From: Janthinobacterium tructae | GTDB lineage: Bacteria > Pseudomonadota > Gammaproteobacteria > Burkholderiales > Burkholderiaceae_D | DNA: 64,000 nucleotides | Direction: 5' to 3' | Assembly (NCBI RefSeq): GCF_006517255.1 | Contig: NZ_CP041185.1 | Coordinates: 3,906,001 to 3,970,000, forward strand | Shown: positions 55,294 to 63,105 of the stretch, piece after piece | Layout: each line of letters opens with the position of its first letter | Numbering within the stretch: the first letter of the stretch is position 1 | Position numbers and translations under genes: made by a program | The notes under the pieces: generated by a model | Database searches by the model: none | What the model saw: only the letters and a program-made list of their open reading frames with translations | Told to the model about the DNA's origin: nothing

Positions 55294-55328
55294 GGCGCGG
55301 ATTGCCTCAGCATCCGCGCCGTTTTTTT
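55294..55328 (+). terminator. Rho-independent terminator of uvrA
   Basis: GGCGCGGAT pairs with ATCCGCGCC around a 9-base loop, followed by seven T. It lies 20 bases after the uvrA stop. Confidence 0.92.
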
Positions 55329-55337
55329 ATGCCGGGT

Positions 55338-55871
55338 CTACGGCAATGCCGGCAGGGTCACGTTCTTGTCCTTGGCTACTTCCGCAACTTTCATTTCCAT
55401 ATAGCTCCAGACCTTTTCCAGCGCATCGTAAAAGACTACGGCCTCATCAAGTACACGGGGAGCAAGCAAACACATGCCGCGCGCCTTCTGTGCTGGGTGG
55501 TCGTTCATGGTGGCGTCCCAAAACTGCACCGTCAGCACCTGAATCTTCCATCGCTCGGTCGCCTTCTTCCTGCCAGCCTCCACAGCCTTCCCACTCTCAT
55601 CCGTCCACATATTCGTAAAGAACGTCACGGAGTCGTCATCCGACCACACACCGCTTTGTTTCAAGGCAGCCACCATGCCGTCCAGGTTTTTTTGATGTCC
55701 GGCCTGCTGCTCCCTGAGGCGCTCGACATTGTTCTTCATGCCGGCAGAAAATGTATGGTCATATTGCTTGGCATAGTCCGCACTTTCACAATCCTGGCGA
55801 TGCTCGGCATGGGCGCGGCTACCGAGCAGGCAGGCGGCCACGGTGCTAAGGATGATGATCGTTTTTTTCAT
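55338..55871 (-). CDS. Secreted hypothetical protein, 177 aa
   Basis: A signal peptide (MKKTIIILSTVAACLLGSRAHA) precedes a hydrophilic, largely helical mature protein of about 155 residues with several Trp and two Cys (RQDCESA and ARGMCLL). I recognise no family. The ATG at 55871 is chosen because the signal peptide starts there; longer in-frame starts run into the pckG terminator. It lies between the terminators of uvrA and pckG. Confidence 0.7.
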   Translation of the reverse strand: MKKTIIILSTVAACLLGSRAHAEHRQDCESADYAKQYDHTFSAGMKNNVERLREQQAGHQKNLDGMVAALKQSGVWSDDDSVTFFTNMWTDESGKAVEAGRKKATERWKIQVLTVQFWDATMNDHPAQKARGMCLLAPRVLDEAVVFYDALEKVWSYMEMKVAEVAKDKNVTLPALP

Positions 55872-55928
55872 GTTTTGAATAGGCATGACAACAAATAATT
55901 TCCACAGGACAATTATTGTACCTGCCAT

Positions 55929-55967
55929 AAAAAACGGCGCGGATTGCTCATGCAATCCGCGCCGTTT
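55929..55967 (-). terminator. Rho-independent terminator of pckG
   Basis: AAACGGCGCGGATTGC (55932-55947) pairs perfectly over 16 bp with 55952-55967 around a TCAT loop, and on the minus strand it runs into six T. The stem core resembles the uvrA terminator 0.6 kb away. Confidence 0.9.
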
Positions 55968-55984
55968 CTCTTTTTGCTAGCACC

Positions 55985-56035
55985 CCAGTCATTGCCGGCG
56001 TGTCATTTATCGCACGCCAGTCTTTGCCGGCGTGT
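55985..56035. repeat. Short direct repeat next to pckG
   Basis: CCAGTCATTGCCGGCGTGT (55985-56003) is repeated with one mismatch at 56017-56035, a 32-base period. It lies in the 88-base space between the pckG terminator and stop codon. Function unknown. Confidence 0.6.
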
Positions 56036-56055
56036 TTCTCCCCCACTACTAACGC

Positions 56056-57927
56056 TTACTCAGCCAAACGCTTTTCCAGCGCAGCCTTGTGATCTGTCAA
56101 TTCTTGCGGCAGATGATACGCGAGTTTTTCAAACAGCTCCGTATGCAATTTCAATTCGTCCCGCCACGCCGCCTTGTCGATCGAAGTGATGGTGTCGAAC
56201 TGTTCTTGCGTGAATGGCAAGCCATCCCAGTTCAGGTCGCCATACTGCGGCGTCGTGCCGAACAGGTTTTCCACGCCGCCCGCCGTGCCTTCGATACGCT
56301 CGAGCATCCACTTCAGCACGCGCATATTGTCGCCAAAGCCAGGCCAGACGAACTTGCCTGCCTCGTCCGTGCGGAACCAGTTGACGCAGTAGATCTTCGG
56401 CAGGGCCGCCGGGTTCACTTTACCCACCTTGACGCCCATGTCCAGCCAGTGCTGGAAGTAATCGCTCATGTTATAGCCGATAAACGGCAACATGGCAAAT
56501 GGATCGCGGCGCACGACGCCCATCTGGCCCACGGCGGCGGCCGTCGTTTCGGAACCCATGGTGGCAGCCATGTAGACGCCTTCGACCCAGTTGCGCGCTT
56601 CGGTGACCAGCGGCACGGTGGTCGAGCGGCGGCCGCCGAAGATGAAGGCCGAGATCGGCACGCCGGCCGGATCGTCCCAGGCGGCGTCGATCACGGGGTT
56701 TTGTGTGGCAGCAACTGTGAAGCGCGCGTTCGGGTGCGCCGCCTTGGTGCCGGACGCTGGCGTCCAGTCCTTGCCCTGCCAGTCGATCAGGTGGCTTGGC
56801 GCTTCTTTCGTCAAGCCTTCCCACCAGACGTCGCCGTCGTCCGTCAGCGCCACGTTGGTGAAGATCGTGTTGTCGCGCATGGACGCCATGCAGTTGTAAT
56901 TGGTTTTTTCGTTGGTGCCCGGCGCCACGCCAAAATAACCGGCTTCCGGGTTAATGGCATATAAACGGCCATCGGCACCGGGCTTGATCCAGGCGATATC
57001 GTCGCCGATGGTGGTCACTTTCCAGCCGTTAAAACTTGCCGGCGGGATCAGCATGGCGAAGTTGGTCTTGCCGCAGGCCGATGGGAACGCTGCCGCGACG
57101 TAATGCTTCTTGCCTTCCGGCGATTCCACGCCGAGGATCAGCATGTGTTCGGCCAGCCAGCCCGGGTTGTTGTCGGACGCTTGCGCTTCCTGGTAGCCCA
57201 TGTTCGAGGCGATGCGCAGGGCGAAGCATTTCTTGCCCAGCAAGGCGTTGCCGCCGTAGCCGGAGCCGAAAGACCAGATTTCACGCGTTTCCGGGAAATG
57301 CACGATGTATTTGGTGCTGTTGCACGGCCATTTCACGTCTTGCTGGCCGGCAGCCAGCGGCGCGCCCACGCTGTGCACGCACGGCACGAAGGCGCCATCG
57401 GTGCCCAGCACGTCGTACACGGCACGGCCCATGCGGGTCATGACCTTCATGTTCACGGCGACATACGGCGAATCGGACAGTTCCACGCCGATGTGCGCGA
57501 TGGGCGAGCCCAGCGGGCCCATCGAGAAGGGCACGACGTACATGGTACGGCCGCGCATGCAGCCGTCGAACAGGCCGTTCAGGGTGTGGCGCATTTCGCC
57601 AGGCTCGGTCCAGTTATTCGTCGGGCCGGCCGCTTCTTTCGTTGCCGAGCAGATATACGTGCGGTCTTCGACGCGGGCCACGTCGCTCGGGTCCGAGCAG
57701 GCCAGATAGGAATTCGGGCGCTTTTCGGCATTCAGTTTTTTCATGGTGCCGCTGGCAACCATTTCGGCACACAGGCGCTCGTACTCTTCCTGCGAACCAT
57801 CGCACCAGTAAATACGCTCCGGCTTGGTCAGCGCGGCAATGTCGGCCACCCAGTTGATCAGTTTCTGTTGTTTAATATAAGCTGGGACGTTGAGTGCGGC
57901 GACGCCACCCATGACGGGCTGATTCAT
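56056..57927 (-). CDS. pckG: Phosphoenolpyruvate carboxykinase (GTP)
   Basis: It converts oxaloacetate and GTP to PEP, CO2 and GDP, the entry step of gluconeogenesis from C4 acids. The protein has 623 residues, normal for the GTP-dependent class. The active-site P-loop [12 protein letters not shown] lies near 280-291. Other family stretches are [40 protein letters not shown] and [19 protein letters not shown] precedes the ATG at 57927. It fits with the dicarboxylate-uptake genes elsewhere in the window. A perfect palindrome lies about 220 bases upstream. Confidence 0.97.
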   Translation of the reverse strand: MNQPVMGGVAALNVPAYIKQQKLINWVADIAALTKPERIYWCDGSQEEYERLCAEMVASGTMKKLNAEKRPNSYLACSDPSDVARVEDRTYICSATKEAAGPTNNWTEPGEMRHTLNGLFDGCMRGRTMYVVPFSMGPLGSPIAHIGVELSDSPYVAVNMKVMTRMGRAVYDVLGTDGAFVPCVHSVGAPLAAGQQDVKWPCNSTKYIVHFPETREIWSFGSGYGGNALLGKKCFALRIASNMGYQEAQASDNNPGWLAEHMLILGVESPEGKKHYVAAAFPSACGKTNFAMLIPPASFNGWKVTTIGDDIAWIKPGADGRLYAINPEAGYFGVAPGTNEKTNYNCMASMRDNTIFTNVALTDDGDVWWEGLTKEAPSHLIDWQGKDWTPASGTKAAHPNARFTVAATQNPVIDAAWDDPAGVPISAFIFGGRRSTTVPLVTEARNWVEGVYMAATMGSETTAAAVGQMGVVRRDPFAMLPFIGYNMSDYFQHWLDMGVKVGKVNPAALPKIYCVNWFRTDEAGKFVWPGFGDNMRVLKWMLERIEGTAGGVENLFGTTPQYGDLNWDGLPFTQEQFDTITSIDKAAWRDELKLHTELFEKLAYHLPQELTDHKAALEKRLAE

Positions 57928-58258
57928 ATTACCTCCAATACCAATAAAAGAAATTCTGGTCATTCCGGCAAGACAGGCAGCATCGTTGAGAGGTGGCTGC
58001 GGCTCACTGCGGGCGGCGTCTTCACGCGGGCAGGGCTCTGGTGTTGTCGTTTACCTGGATCATGCGCCCAGGCTGCGGGAACGGTTTGCGCTATAACTAT
58101 ACTCAGGAAGCTTCAAAAGTGCCGGCGATTGTACACCCGCCAATCAGCTATTCTCGCAAAAATGTAGGAGAATAGCTTGACTAATGTAGTAGGCTATTCA
58201 GCATTTCCCGTATCCTGTTATTTCCCTACCAAATCCTCACTAAAATCGGCCATCCACC
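57928..58258. other. Divergent promoter region of pckG and the 2-hydroxyacid dehydrogenase
   Basis: These 331 bases hold no credible gene. The notable feature is the perfect 10-bp inverted repeat at 58146-58177, with a related half-site GGCTATTCAGC at 58192-58202. A candidate -35 box TTGACT starts at 58177, but I found no convincing -10 partner. Confidence 0.6.
58146..58177. promoter_or_regulatory. Perfect palindrome, likely regulator-binding site or RNA hairpin
   Basis: AGCTATTCTC and GAGAATAGCT form an exact 10-bp inverted repeat separated by 12 bases. It lies 82 bases before the dehydrogenase start and about 220 before pckG. There is no T run after it on either strand, so it is not a terminator. 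Confidence 0.6.
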
Positions 58259-59272
58259 ATGAAAATTGCCATACTCGATGATTACCAGGATGCCGTGCGC
58301 GGCCTCGATTGTTTCCCATTGCTCGATGGCCACGAGGTCAAAGTGTTCAGCAATACGGCGCGGGGACTGGGCCAGCTGGCCATCCGCCTGGCGCCGTTCG
58401 ACGTGCTGGTGCTGATCCGCGAACGCAGCAGTTTCAACCGCGCCTTGCTGTCGAAACTGCCGAACCTGAAACTGATTTCGCAAACGGGCAAGGTCAGCGG
58501 CCACATCGATGTGGCGTCCGCCACGGAGCTGGGTATCGCCATCGCGGAAGGTATCGGCTCGCCCACGGCGCCGGCCGAACTGACGTGGGCGCTGATCATG
58601 GCGGCGCAGCGCAAGATCGTGCCGTATGCGCAACATCTGCAGGAAGGACTGTGGCAAACGTCATCGATCGAGCCGGCGCGCAACACGCTCGGCACGGTAT
58701 TGAAAGGGCGCACCCTGGCGATCTGGGGCTACGGCAAGATCGGTCAATTGATCGCCGGCTATGGCCGCGCCTTCGGCATGACCATTCTCGTGTGGGGCAG
58801 CGAAGCGAGCCGCGCGGCGGCCGTGGCCGCTGGCGACACGGCGGCGGTGTCGCGCGCAGCGTTCTTTGAACAAGCCGACGTATTGAGCTTGCACCTGCGC
58901 CTGTCCGAGACGACGCGCGGCCTGGTAACAGCCGAGGACCTGGCGCGCATGAAGCCAAACTCGCTTTTCGTCAACACCAGCCGCGCCGAACTGGTGGCCG
59001 AGGGCGCGCTGGAAGCCGCGCTGCAGCAGGGGCGCCCGGGCGCGGCCGCGCTGGACGTATTCACGGACGAGCCGCTGCCGCCAGGCGCGCCATTGCTGCT
59101 GCTGCCGAACGTGCTGGCCACGCCACACCTGGGCTACGTCGAGCGTGACAGCTATGAACTGTACTTCCGCTACGCCTTGCAAAACATCGTCGATTTTGCG
59201 CAGCATCAATGCACGCGCCTGCTCAATCCCGAGGTGTTGCAGCATGCGCGGCAAGCCCCTCAGGAGCGTTGA
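58259..59272 (+). CDS. D-2-hydroxyacid dehydrogenase family protein
   Basis: A 337-residue NAD-dependent dehydrogenase of the SerA/phosphoglycerate dehydrogenase-like family. The nucleotide-binding motif is IWGYGKIGQLIAGYGRAFG. The catalytic Arg lies in NTSRAELV, followed by an acidic residue in the DVFTDEPLPPG stretch and the catalytic His in ATPHLGYV. There is no ACT domain, so it is not a full-length SerA. The substrate is not assignable. It is divergent from pckG and overlaps the next convergent gene by 13 bases. Confidence 0.9.
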   Translation: MKIAILDDYQDAVRGLDCFPLLDGHEVKVFSNTARGLGQLAIRLAPFDVLVLIRERSSFNRALLSKLPNLKLISQTGKVSGHIDVASATELGIAIAEGIGSPTAPAELTWALIMAAQRKIVPYAQHLQEGLWQTSSIEPARNTLGTVLKGRTLAIWGYGKIGQLIAGYGRAFGMTILVWGSEASRAAAVAAGDTAAVSRAAFFEQADVLSLHLRLSETTRGLVTAEDLARMKPNSLFVNTSRAELVAEGALEAALQQGRPGAAALDVFTDEPLPPGAPLLLLPNVLATPHLGYVERDSYELYFRYALQNIVDFAQHQCTRLLNPEVLQHARQAPQER

Positions 59273-60033
59273 AACCCCTTGATGAGGTCAGGTTCGCCCG
59301 TGATGCGGATGGCGGGCGCGGGCAGCGCGTGCCGGCCGCGCCACAGGCCGGCCCAGCCGGGTGGCCAGGCGATGTCCGGCCCGGCATACGGCGCCACGCC
59401 GGCGCGCACGGCGACCACCGGCACGGGCGGCATGTCCTGCAAGGGCTCGCCCGGAGTGCGCTGCATGTCCAGGCTGTACATGTAGTTGGGTAATAGCGCA
59501 TCGCAGACGCGGCCAAACCACGCGCTATGGTCGTCGTCGCGCCCCAGCGCCTGCGCCAGGCCTTGCGGATCGAAACGCGCCAGGGCATCGATCAGCTCGC
59601 CGGTGGTGGCGCCGGGCGTATCGCCCCAGCCCATCACGGGGTTGACGTTGTAATCGGCGCCCGAACCGTACCAGCCTTCGCGCCAGGGTCGCTGCATCCA
59701 GTCGCGCGGCCCGGTAAACAAATGCCAGCGCCAGTGCAGGCCGGACGGCTTGGGCCAGGAATACAGATACAGTTTTTGATAGCCGGCCTGGTGCAGCTCG
59801 CGCACCATGGCCATCAGACGCGCATGCGGCATGCGGTCGGGCGGCGCGCGGCGAAACAAAATCGCTTCGCCATCGGCAAACTGCACATCGTCGGTCGACA
59901 GGTTCAGGTCCAGGGTGCGCGCTTCGCTGCCGAAACGGGCGGCGATCCAGCCCGTCAGCAAATTGACGGACGTGATGACGCCATAGCCGCGGTGGCGGTG
60001 AAAAATGACGGTGCCGGGAGCGAGCGCTTTCAT
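59260..60033 (-). CDS. Hypothetical protein, 257 aa
   Basis: No family recognised. The first 60 residues (GTVIFHRHRGYGVITSVN, then WIAARFG) resemble a small SH3-like module of the kind found in DUF3553/CarD-type proteins. The rest is rich in Trp, Pro and Gly and includes LYLYSWPKPSGLHWRWHLF and a proline-rich C-terminus. It has no signal peptide. The ATG at 60033 lacks an obvious Shine-Dalgarno sequence, so the start is uncertain. It converges with the dehydrogenase gene (13-base overlap) and is divergent from the asparaginase-like gene. Confidence 0.65.
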   Translation of the reverse strand: MKALAPGTVIFHRHRGYGVITSVNLLTGWIAARFGSEARTLDLNLSTDDVQFADGEAILFRRAPPDRMPHARLMAMVRELHQAGYQKLYLYSWPKPSGLHWRWHLFTGPRDWMQRPWREGWYGSGADYNVNPVMGWGDTPGATTGELIDALARFDPQGLAQALGRDDDHSAWFGRVCDALLPNYMYSLDMQRTPGEPLQDMPPVPVVAVRAGVAPYAGPDIAWPPGWAGLWRGRHALPAPAIRITGEPDLIKGFQRS

Positions 60034-60195
60034 ACGGAGTCGGGGTGGCAGGCAAACAAAGAAACCAGTGTACTCACAGATGGCCAAATTTTCCAGATGC
60101 GATCTGCAACGGCCCGCAACGGACCCGCCATTCACGCAAGGCACACAATCCACGCTATCATGCGCGTCATTCTCCACTGACATCGTGACCACATC

Positions 60196-60681
60196 ATGAC
60201 TTTGCGCATACTCGCCACCGGCGGCACTTTCGACAAACACTACAACGAATTGAACGGTACCCTGGGCTTTTCCGACAGTCATTTGCCGGCAGCGATAGCC
60301 CGCGCGCGCATGACGGCACCCGTGGCCCTGGAGCAACTGCCGCTGCTCGATTCGCTCGACATGCAGGATGCGGACCGCCAGCGCGTGCTGGCCTCGTGCC
60401 GCGCGGCACAGGAGAAAGCCATCGTCATCATCCACGGCACCGACACCATGCGCGAGACGGCGCAAGTGCTGGGCGCGGCTAACCTGCAGCAAACGGTGAT
60501 TTTGACGGGCGCCATGATTCCCTACGAAATCGACAACTCCGATGCCCTGTTCAACCTGGGCTTTGCCTGCGGCGTGGCGCAAACCTTGCCAGCGGGCGTG
60601 TACGTGGCCATGAATGGCCAGATCTTCGCCTGGGACAATGTGCAAAAGAACCGCGCCGCCGGCGTGTTCCAGCCCTTGTAA
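60196..60681 (+). CDS. Half-size asparaginase-like protein
   Basis: A 161-residue protein corresponding only to the N-terminal domain of L-asparaginase. Both catalytic threonine motifs are present: ATGGTFDK near residue 10 and HGTDTM near 80, with a Lys-containing VILTGAMIPY after it. Full asparaginases are about 330 residues and also use the C-terminal domain in the dimer, so activity is uncertain. Short proteins of this type are common in proteobacteria. It is followed by a terminator shared with rdgC. Confidence 0.85.
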   Translation: MTLRILATGGTFDKHYNELNGTLGFSDSHLPAAIARARMTAPVALEQLPLLDSLDMQDADRQRVLASCRAAQEKAIVIIHGTDTMRETAQVLGAANLQQTVILTGAMIPYEIDNSDALFNLGFACGVAQTLPAGVYVAMNGQIFAWDNVQKNRAAGVFQPL

Positions 60682-60713
60682 GCCGATGCCGGGACAGGGC
60701 TAAAAGCACAGGC

Positions 60714-60740
60714 GAAAAAAAGGAGCCGAAGCTCCTTTTT
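60714..60740. terminator. Bidirectional terminator between the asparaginase-like gene and rdgC
   Basis: AAAAAGGAGC (60717-60726) pairs with GCTCCTTTTT (60731-60740) around a CGAA loop. T runs follow on both strands, so it can end both convergent transcripts. Confidence 0.88.
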
Positions 60741-60759
60741 CGTACCGACATGACTGCGT

Positions 60760-61656
60760 TTATGCAGTCGCTTCGCCGCCCAATGCTTCGACCACGTCGG
60801 CCATCAGCTTGGAGAGCTCGCCCGTCATCAGCATCAGGTCGCCGTCGAAACGCTCGTCGTCGTTCTTCGTGCTCGATTCCGTTTCCTTGATCACGTCCAG
60901 CGGCTTGACGCTCTTGATGGCCAGGGACTCCGTCAGCACGAACGAGATCTTGTCGTTCCACGTCATGGCCAGGCGCGTGCACTGCTTGCCGGCCGCGATG
61001 TGGCGGCGCACGTCGTCCGCTTCCAGCGTGTGGCGCACGTAGCGCACGGTGGCCTTGCTTTCGCCCGTGGCGCGCAATTCCGTGTCCATGTCGACTGTGA
61101 AGCCGGCAGGCGCATCGTCGGCCTGCAGCCATTCCGTCATCACCGCCACCGGCGAGCGCTGCACGCGCAAGCTTTCCAGCGGCAGTTTATCCACGGCTTT
61201 GAGCAACAGCTTGATGACTTCATCGGCTTTTGCCGGGCTGGCCGCATCGACCACCAGCCAGCCATTGACGGGGTCGATCCACGTCCAGACATTGCTGCGG
61301 ATGCTGAAGGCGCGCGGCAGCAACTCGTCGGCCACGCGTTCCTTCAATTCTTTCATGGCCTTTTTACCGGGCGCAAAGCCTTGCGCTTCTTCCATCTCGG
61401 CAGCGCGGGCCTTGGCCACCTGGTTGATGACGGTCGCTGGCAACAGTTTCTTTTCCGTGCCCAGCAAGATCAACATTTGCTTGTTGACCACGTGCACCAG
61501 ACCACCGTTCGGGCGCGGCGTATCCCAGCCCTGGCGCATCAGATCCATGCTGGTCGCCGGCGTAAATTTGTTCGAGGACAAGGCCTCTTCCAGTTGTTCT
61601 GGCGTGTAAGCCCACGGTGCGGGCAGGCGGTAAATCTGAAGATTCTTGAACCACAT
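60760..61656 (-). CDS. rdgC: Recombination-associated protein RdgC
   Basis: A 298-residue ring-forming DNA-binding protein that restrains RecA-dependent recombination. Conserved features include the N-terminal [15 protein letters not shown], the middle [23 protein letters not shown], and [27 protein letters not shown]. The length is standard. It ends 20 bases from the shared terminator and lies downstream of dinB on the same strand, 116 bases apart; a common transcript is possible. Confidence 0.95.
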   Translation of the reverse strand: MWFKNLQIYRLPAPWAYTPEQLEEALSSNKFTPATSMDLMRQGWDTPRPNGGLVHVVNKQMLILLGTEKKLLPATVINQVAKARAAEMEEAQGFAPGKKAMKELKERVADELLPRAFSIRSNVWTWIDPVNGWLVVDAASPAKADEVIKLLLKAVDKLPLESLRVQRSPVAVMTEWLQADDAPAGFTVDMDTELRATGESKATVRYVRHTLEADDVRRHIAAGKQCTRLAMTWNDKISFVLTESLAIKSVKPLDVIKETESSTKNDDERFDGDLMLMTGELSKLMADVVEALGGEATA

Positions 61657-61772
61657 AGTTTTTGTCTTCCGTTTGTTTCAGTAGTGCCAGGGGAACGCCA
61701 TTCTACACTTTCGACGTGAAAATACCGTCAAAAGCGCGGTCCGGCGCGGTATGTATATTGTAGGAAACGCCG

Positions 61773-62960
61773 CTAGAGCCTTGGAAACAGCTCCGCCTGG
61801 GCCGGTATCTGCCGCGTCACGACGGCCGGATCGGACAAGGTCGAGATGCGTACGCCCAGCAGGCGGATTTTCTTGTCAAATGGCACGCGCCGCAGACAAT
61901 CGCGGCTGGCGCGCAGGATGGCGGCGGCGTCCGCCGTGGCGCTGGGCAAGGTGATGTCGCGCGTGACGGTGCTGAAATCCTCGAAGCGCAGCTTGATGCC
62001 CACCGTGCGCCCCGCCAGCGATTGTTTGTCCAGGTCGCCCGCCACGCGCGTGCACAGGCTTTCCAGCTTTTCCGACAGGGTGGCGCGGTCGCGCACCACC
62101 TGCAAATCGCGCTCGAATGTCGTTTCGCGGCTGACGGACTTGGTTTCCCGGCTCGTCTGCACGGGCCGCTCGTCGATGCCCAGCGCCGCCTGGCGCAGCC
62201 AGCCCGTGTACAGGTCGCCGAACTGCGTGCGCAGCATGGTCAGATCGGCCCGCGCCAGCTCGCCGATGCTATTGACACCCAGCGCTTCCAGCTTGGCCGT
62301 GGCCTTCGGGCCGATGCCGTTGATCTTTTTTGCCGGCAAAGGCCAGACCCGCGTTTCGACATCCTCGGGCGACAAGATGGTGAGCCCGTCGGGCTTTTCC
62401 AGGTCGGAACAGATTTTTGCCAACAATTTGTTGGGCGCCAGGCCGACCGAGCACGACAGGCCCGTCGCCTCGAACACGGCCGCCTTCAGGCGCGCCGCCA
62501 TGGCCGGCGCCTGCTCGCCGTATTCCGTCAGGTCGACATAGATTTCATCGATGCCCACGTTCTGGATGATGGGGCACAACTGGGCCACGGCTTGCTTGAA
62601 GCGCGCCGAATACTCGCGGTAAGCCTCGAAGTCGGCGGGCAGCAGGATGCTGTCGGGCGCCAGCTTGGCCGCCTTCATGATGCCCATGGCGGAAAACACG
62701 CCAAACTTGCGCGCCGCGTAGGTGGAGGTGGTGACGACGCCGCGCCCCACGTAGTCGCGCATGCGCGCAAACTGCCGCGTGCCGTCACTCTGCAGCACCG
62801 GTTGCTGCAAGCGCCCGCCGCCGATGACGACAGCTTCGCCGCGCAATTCGGGATATTTCAGCAGTTCCACGGAGGCAAAGAAGGCATCCATGTCCAGGTG
62901 GGCTATCCAGCGGCGGGCGGGTGGCTCGGGAAGTGGGGAGGCAGATGTGGTCAAGGACAC
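61773..62960 (-). CDS. dinB: DNA polymerase IV
   Basis: A Y-family translesion polymerase of about 395 residues. The palm carries the catalytic Asp motif HLDMDAFFASVE and the second acidic motif GIDEIYVDLTEYG. The fingers segment FGVFSAMGIMKAAKLAP and the helix-hairpin-helix INGIGPKATAKLEALGV are intact, and a little-finger domain follows (SRETTFERDL). It uses a non-ATG start: GTG at 62960, or TTG at 62954, which has GAGG at better spacing. A perfect LexA box sits 14 bases upstream. Longer in-frame starts would place that box inside the gene and are rejected. The extreme C-terminus does not show a clear beta-clamp motif. Confidence 0.93.
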   Translation of the reverse strand: MSLTTSASPLPEPPARRWIAHLDMDAFFASVELLKYPELRGEAVVIGGGRLQQPVLQSDGTRQFARMRDYVGRGVVTTSTYAARKFGVFSAMGIMKAAKLAPDSILLPADFEAYREYSARFKQAVAQLCPIIQNVGIDEIYVDLTEYGEQAPAMAARLKAAVFEATGLSCSVGLAPNKLLAKICSDLEKPDGLTILSPEDVETRVWPLPAKKINGIGPKATAKLEALGVNSIGELARADLTMLRTQFGDLYTGWLRQAALGIDERPVQTSRETKSVSRETTFERDLQVVRDRATLSEKLESLCTRVAGDLDKQSLAGRTVGIKLRFEDFSTVTRDITLPSATADAAAILRASRDCLRRVPFDKKIRLLGVRISTLSDPAVVTRQIPAQAELFPRL

Positions 62961-62974
62961 CTCGCGGCAGAATA

Positions 62975-62990
62975 CTGTAGTTATATACAG
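62975..62990. promoter_or_regulatory. LexA (SOS) box of dinB
   Basis: CTGTAGTTATATACAG, within ACTGTAGTTATATACAGT, is a near-ideal CTGT-N8-ACAG LexA site immediately upstream of the dinB start. It lies 115 bases from the divergent peptidase start. Confidence 0.92.
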
Positions 62991-63105
62991 TATCGCTGGA
63001 AATGCCCGTGGATGCAAGTTGAAACGCACGCATTGGTGGTGCCTGGCAGTTGCTTTTCTCAATGGCAAGATTACAATCCTGACACAACTATTCAAAGGAG
63101 TCGCC

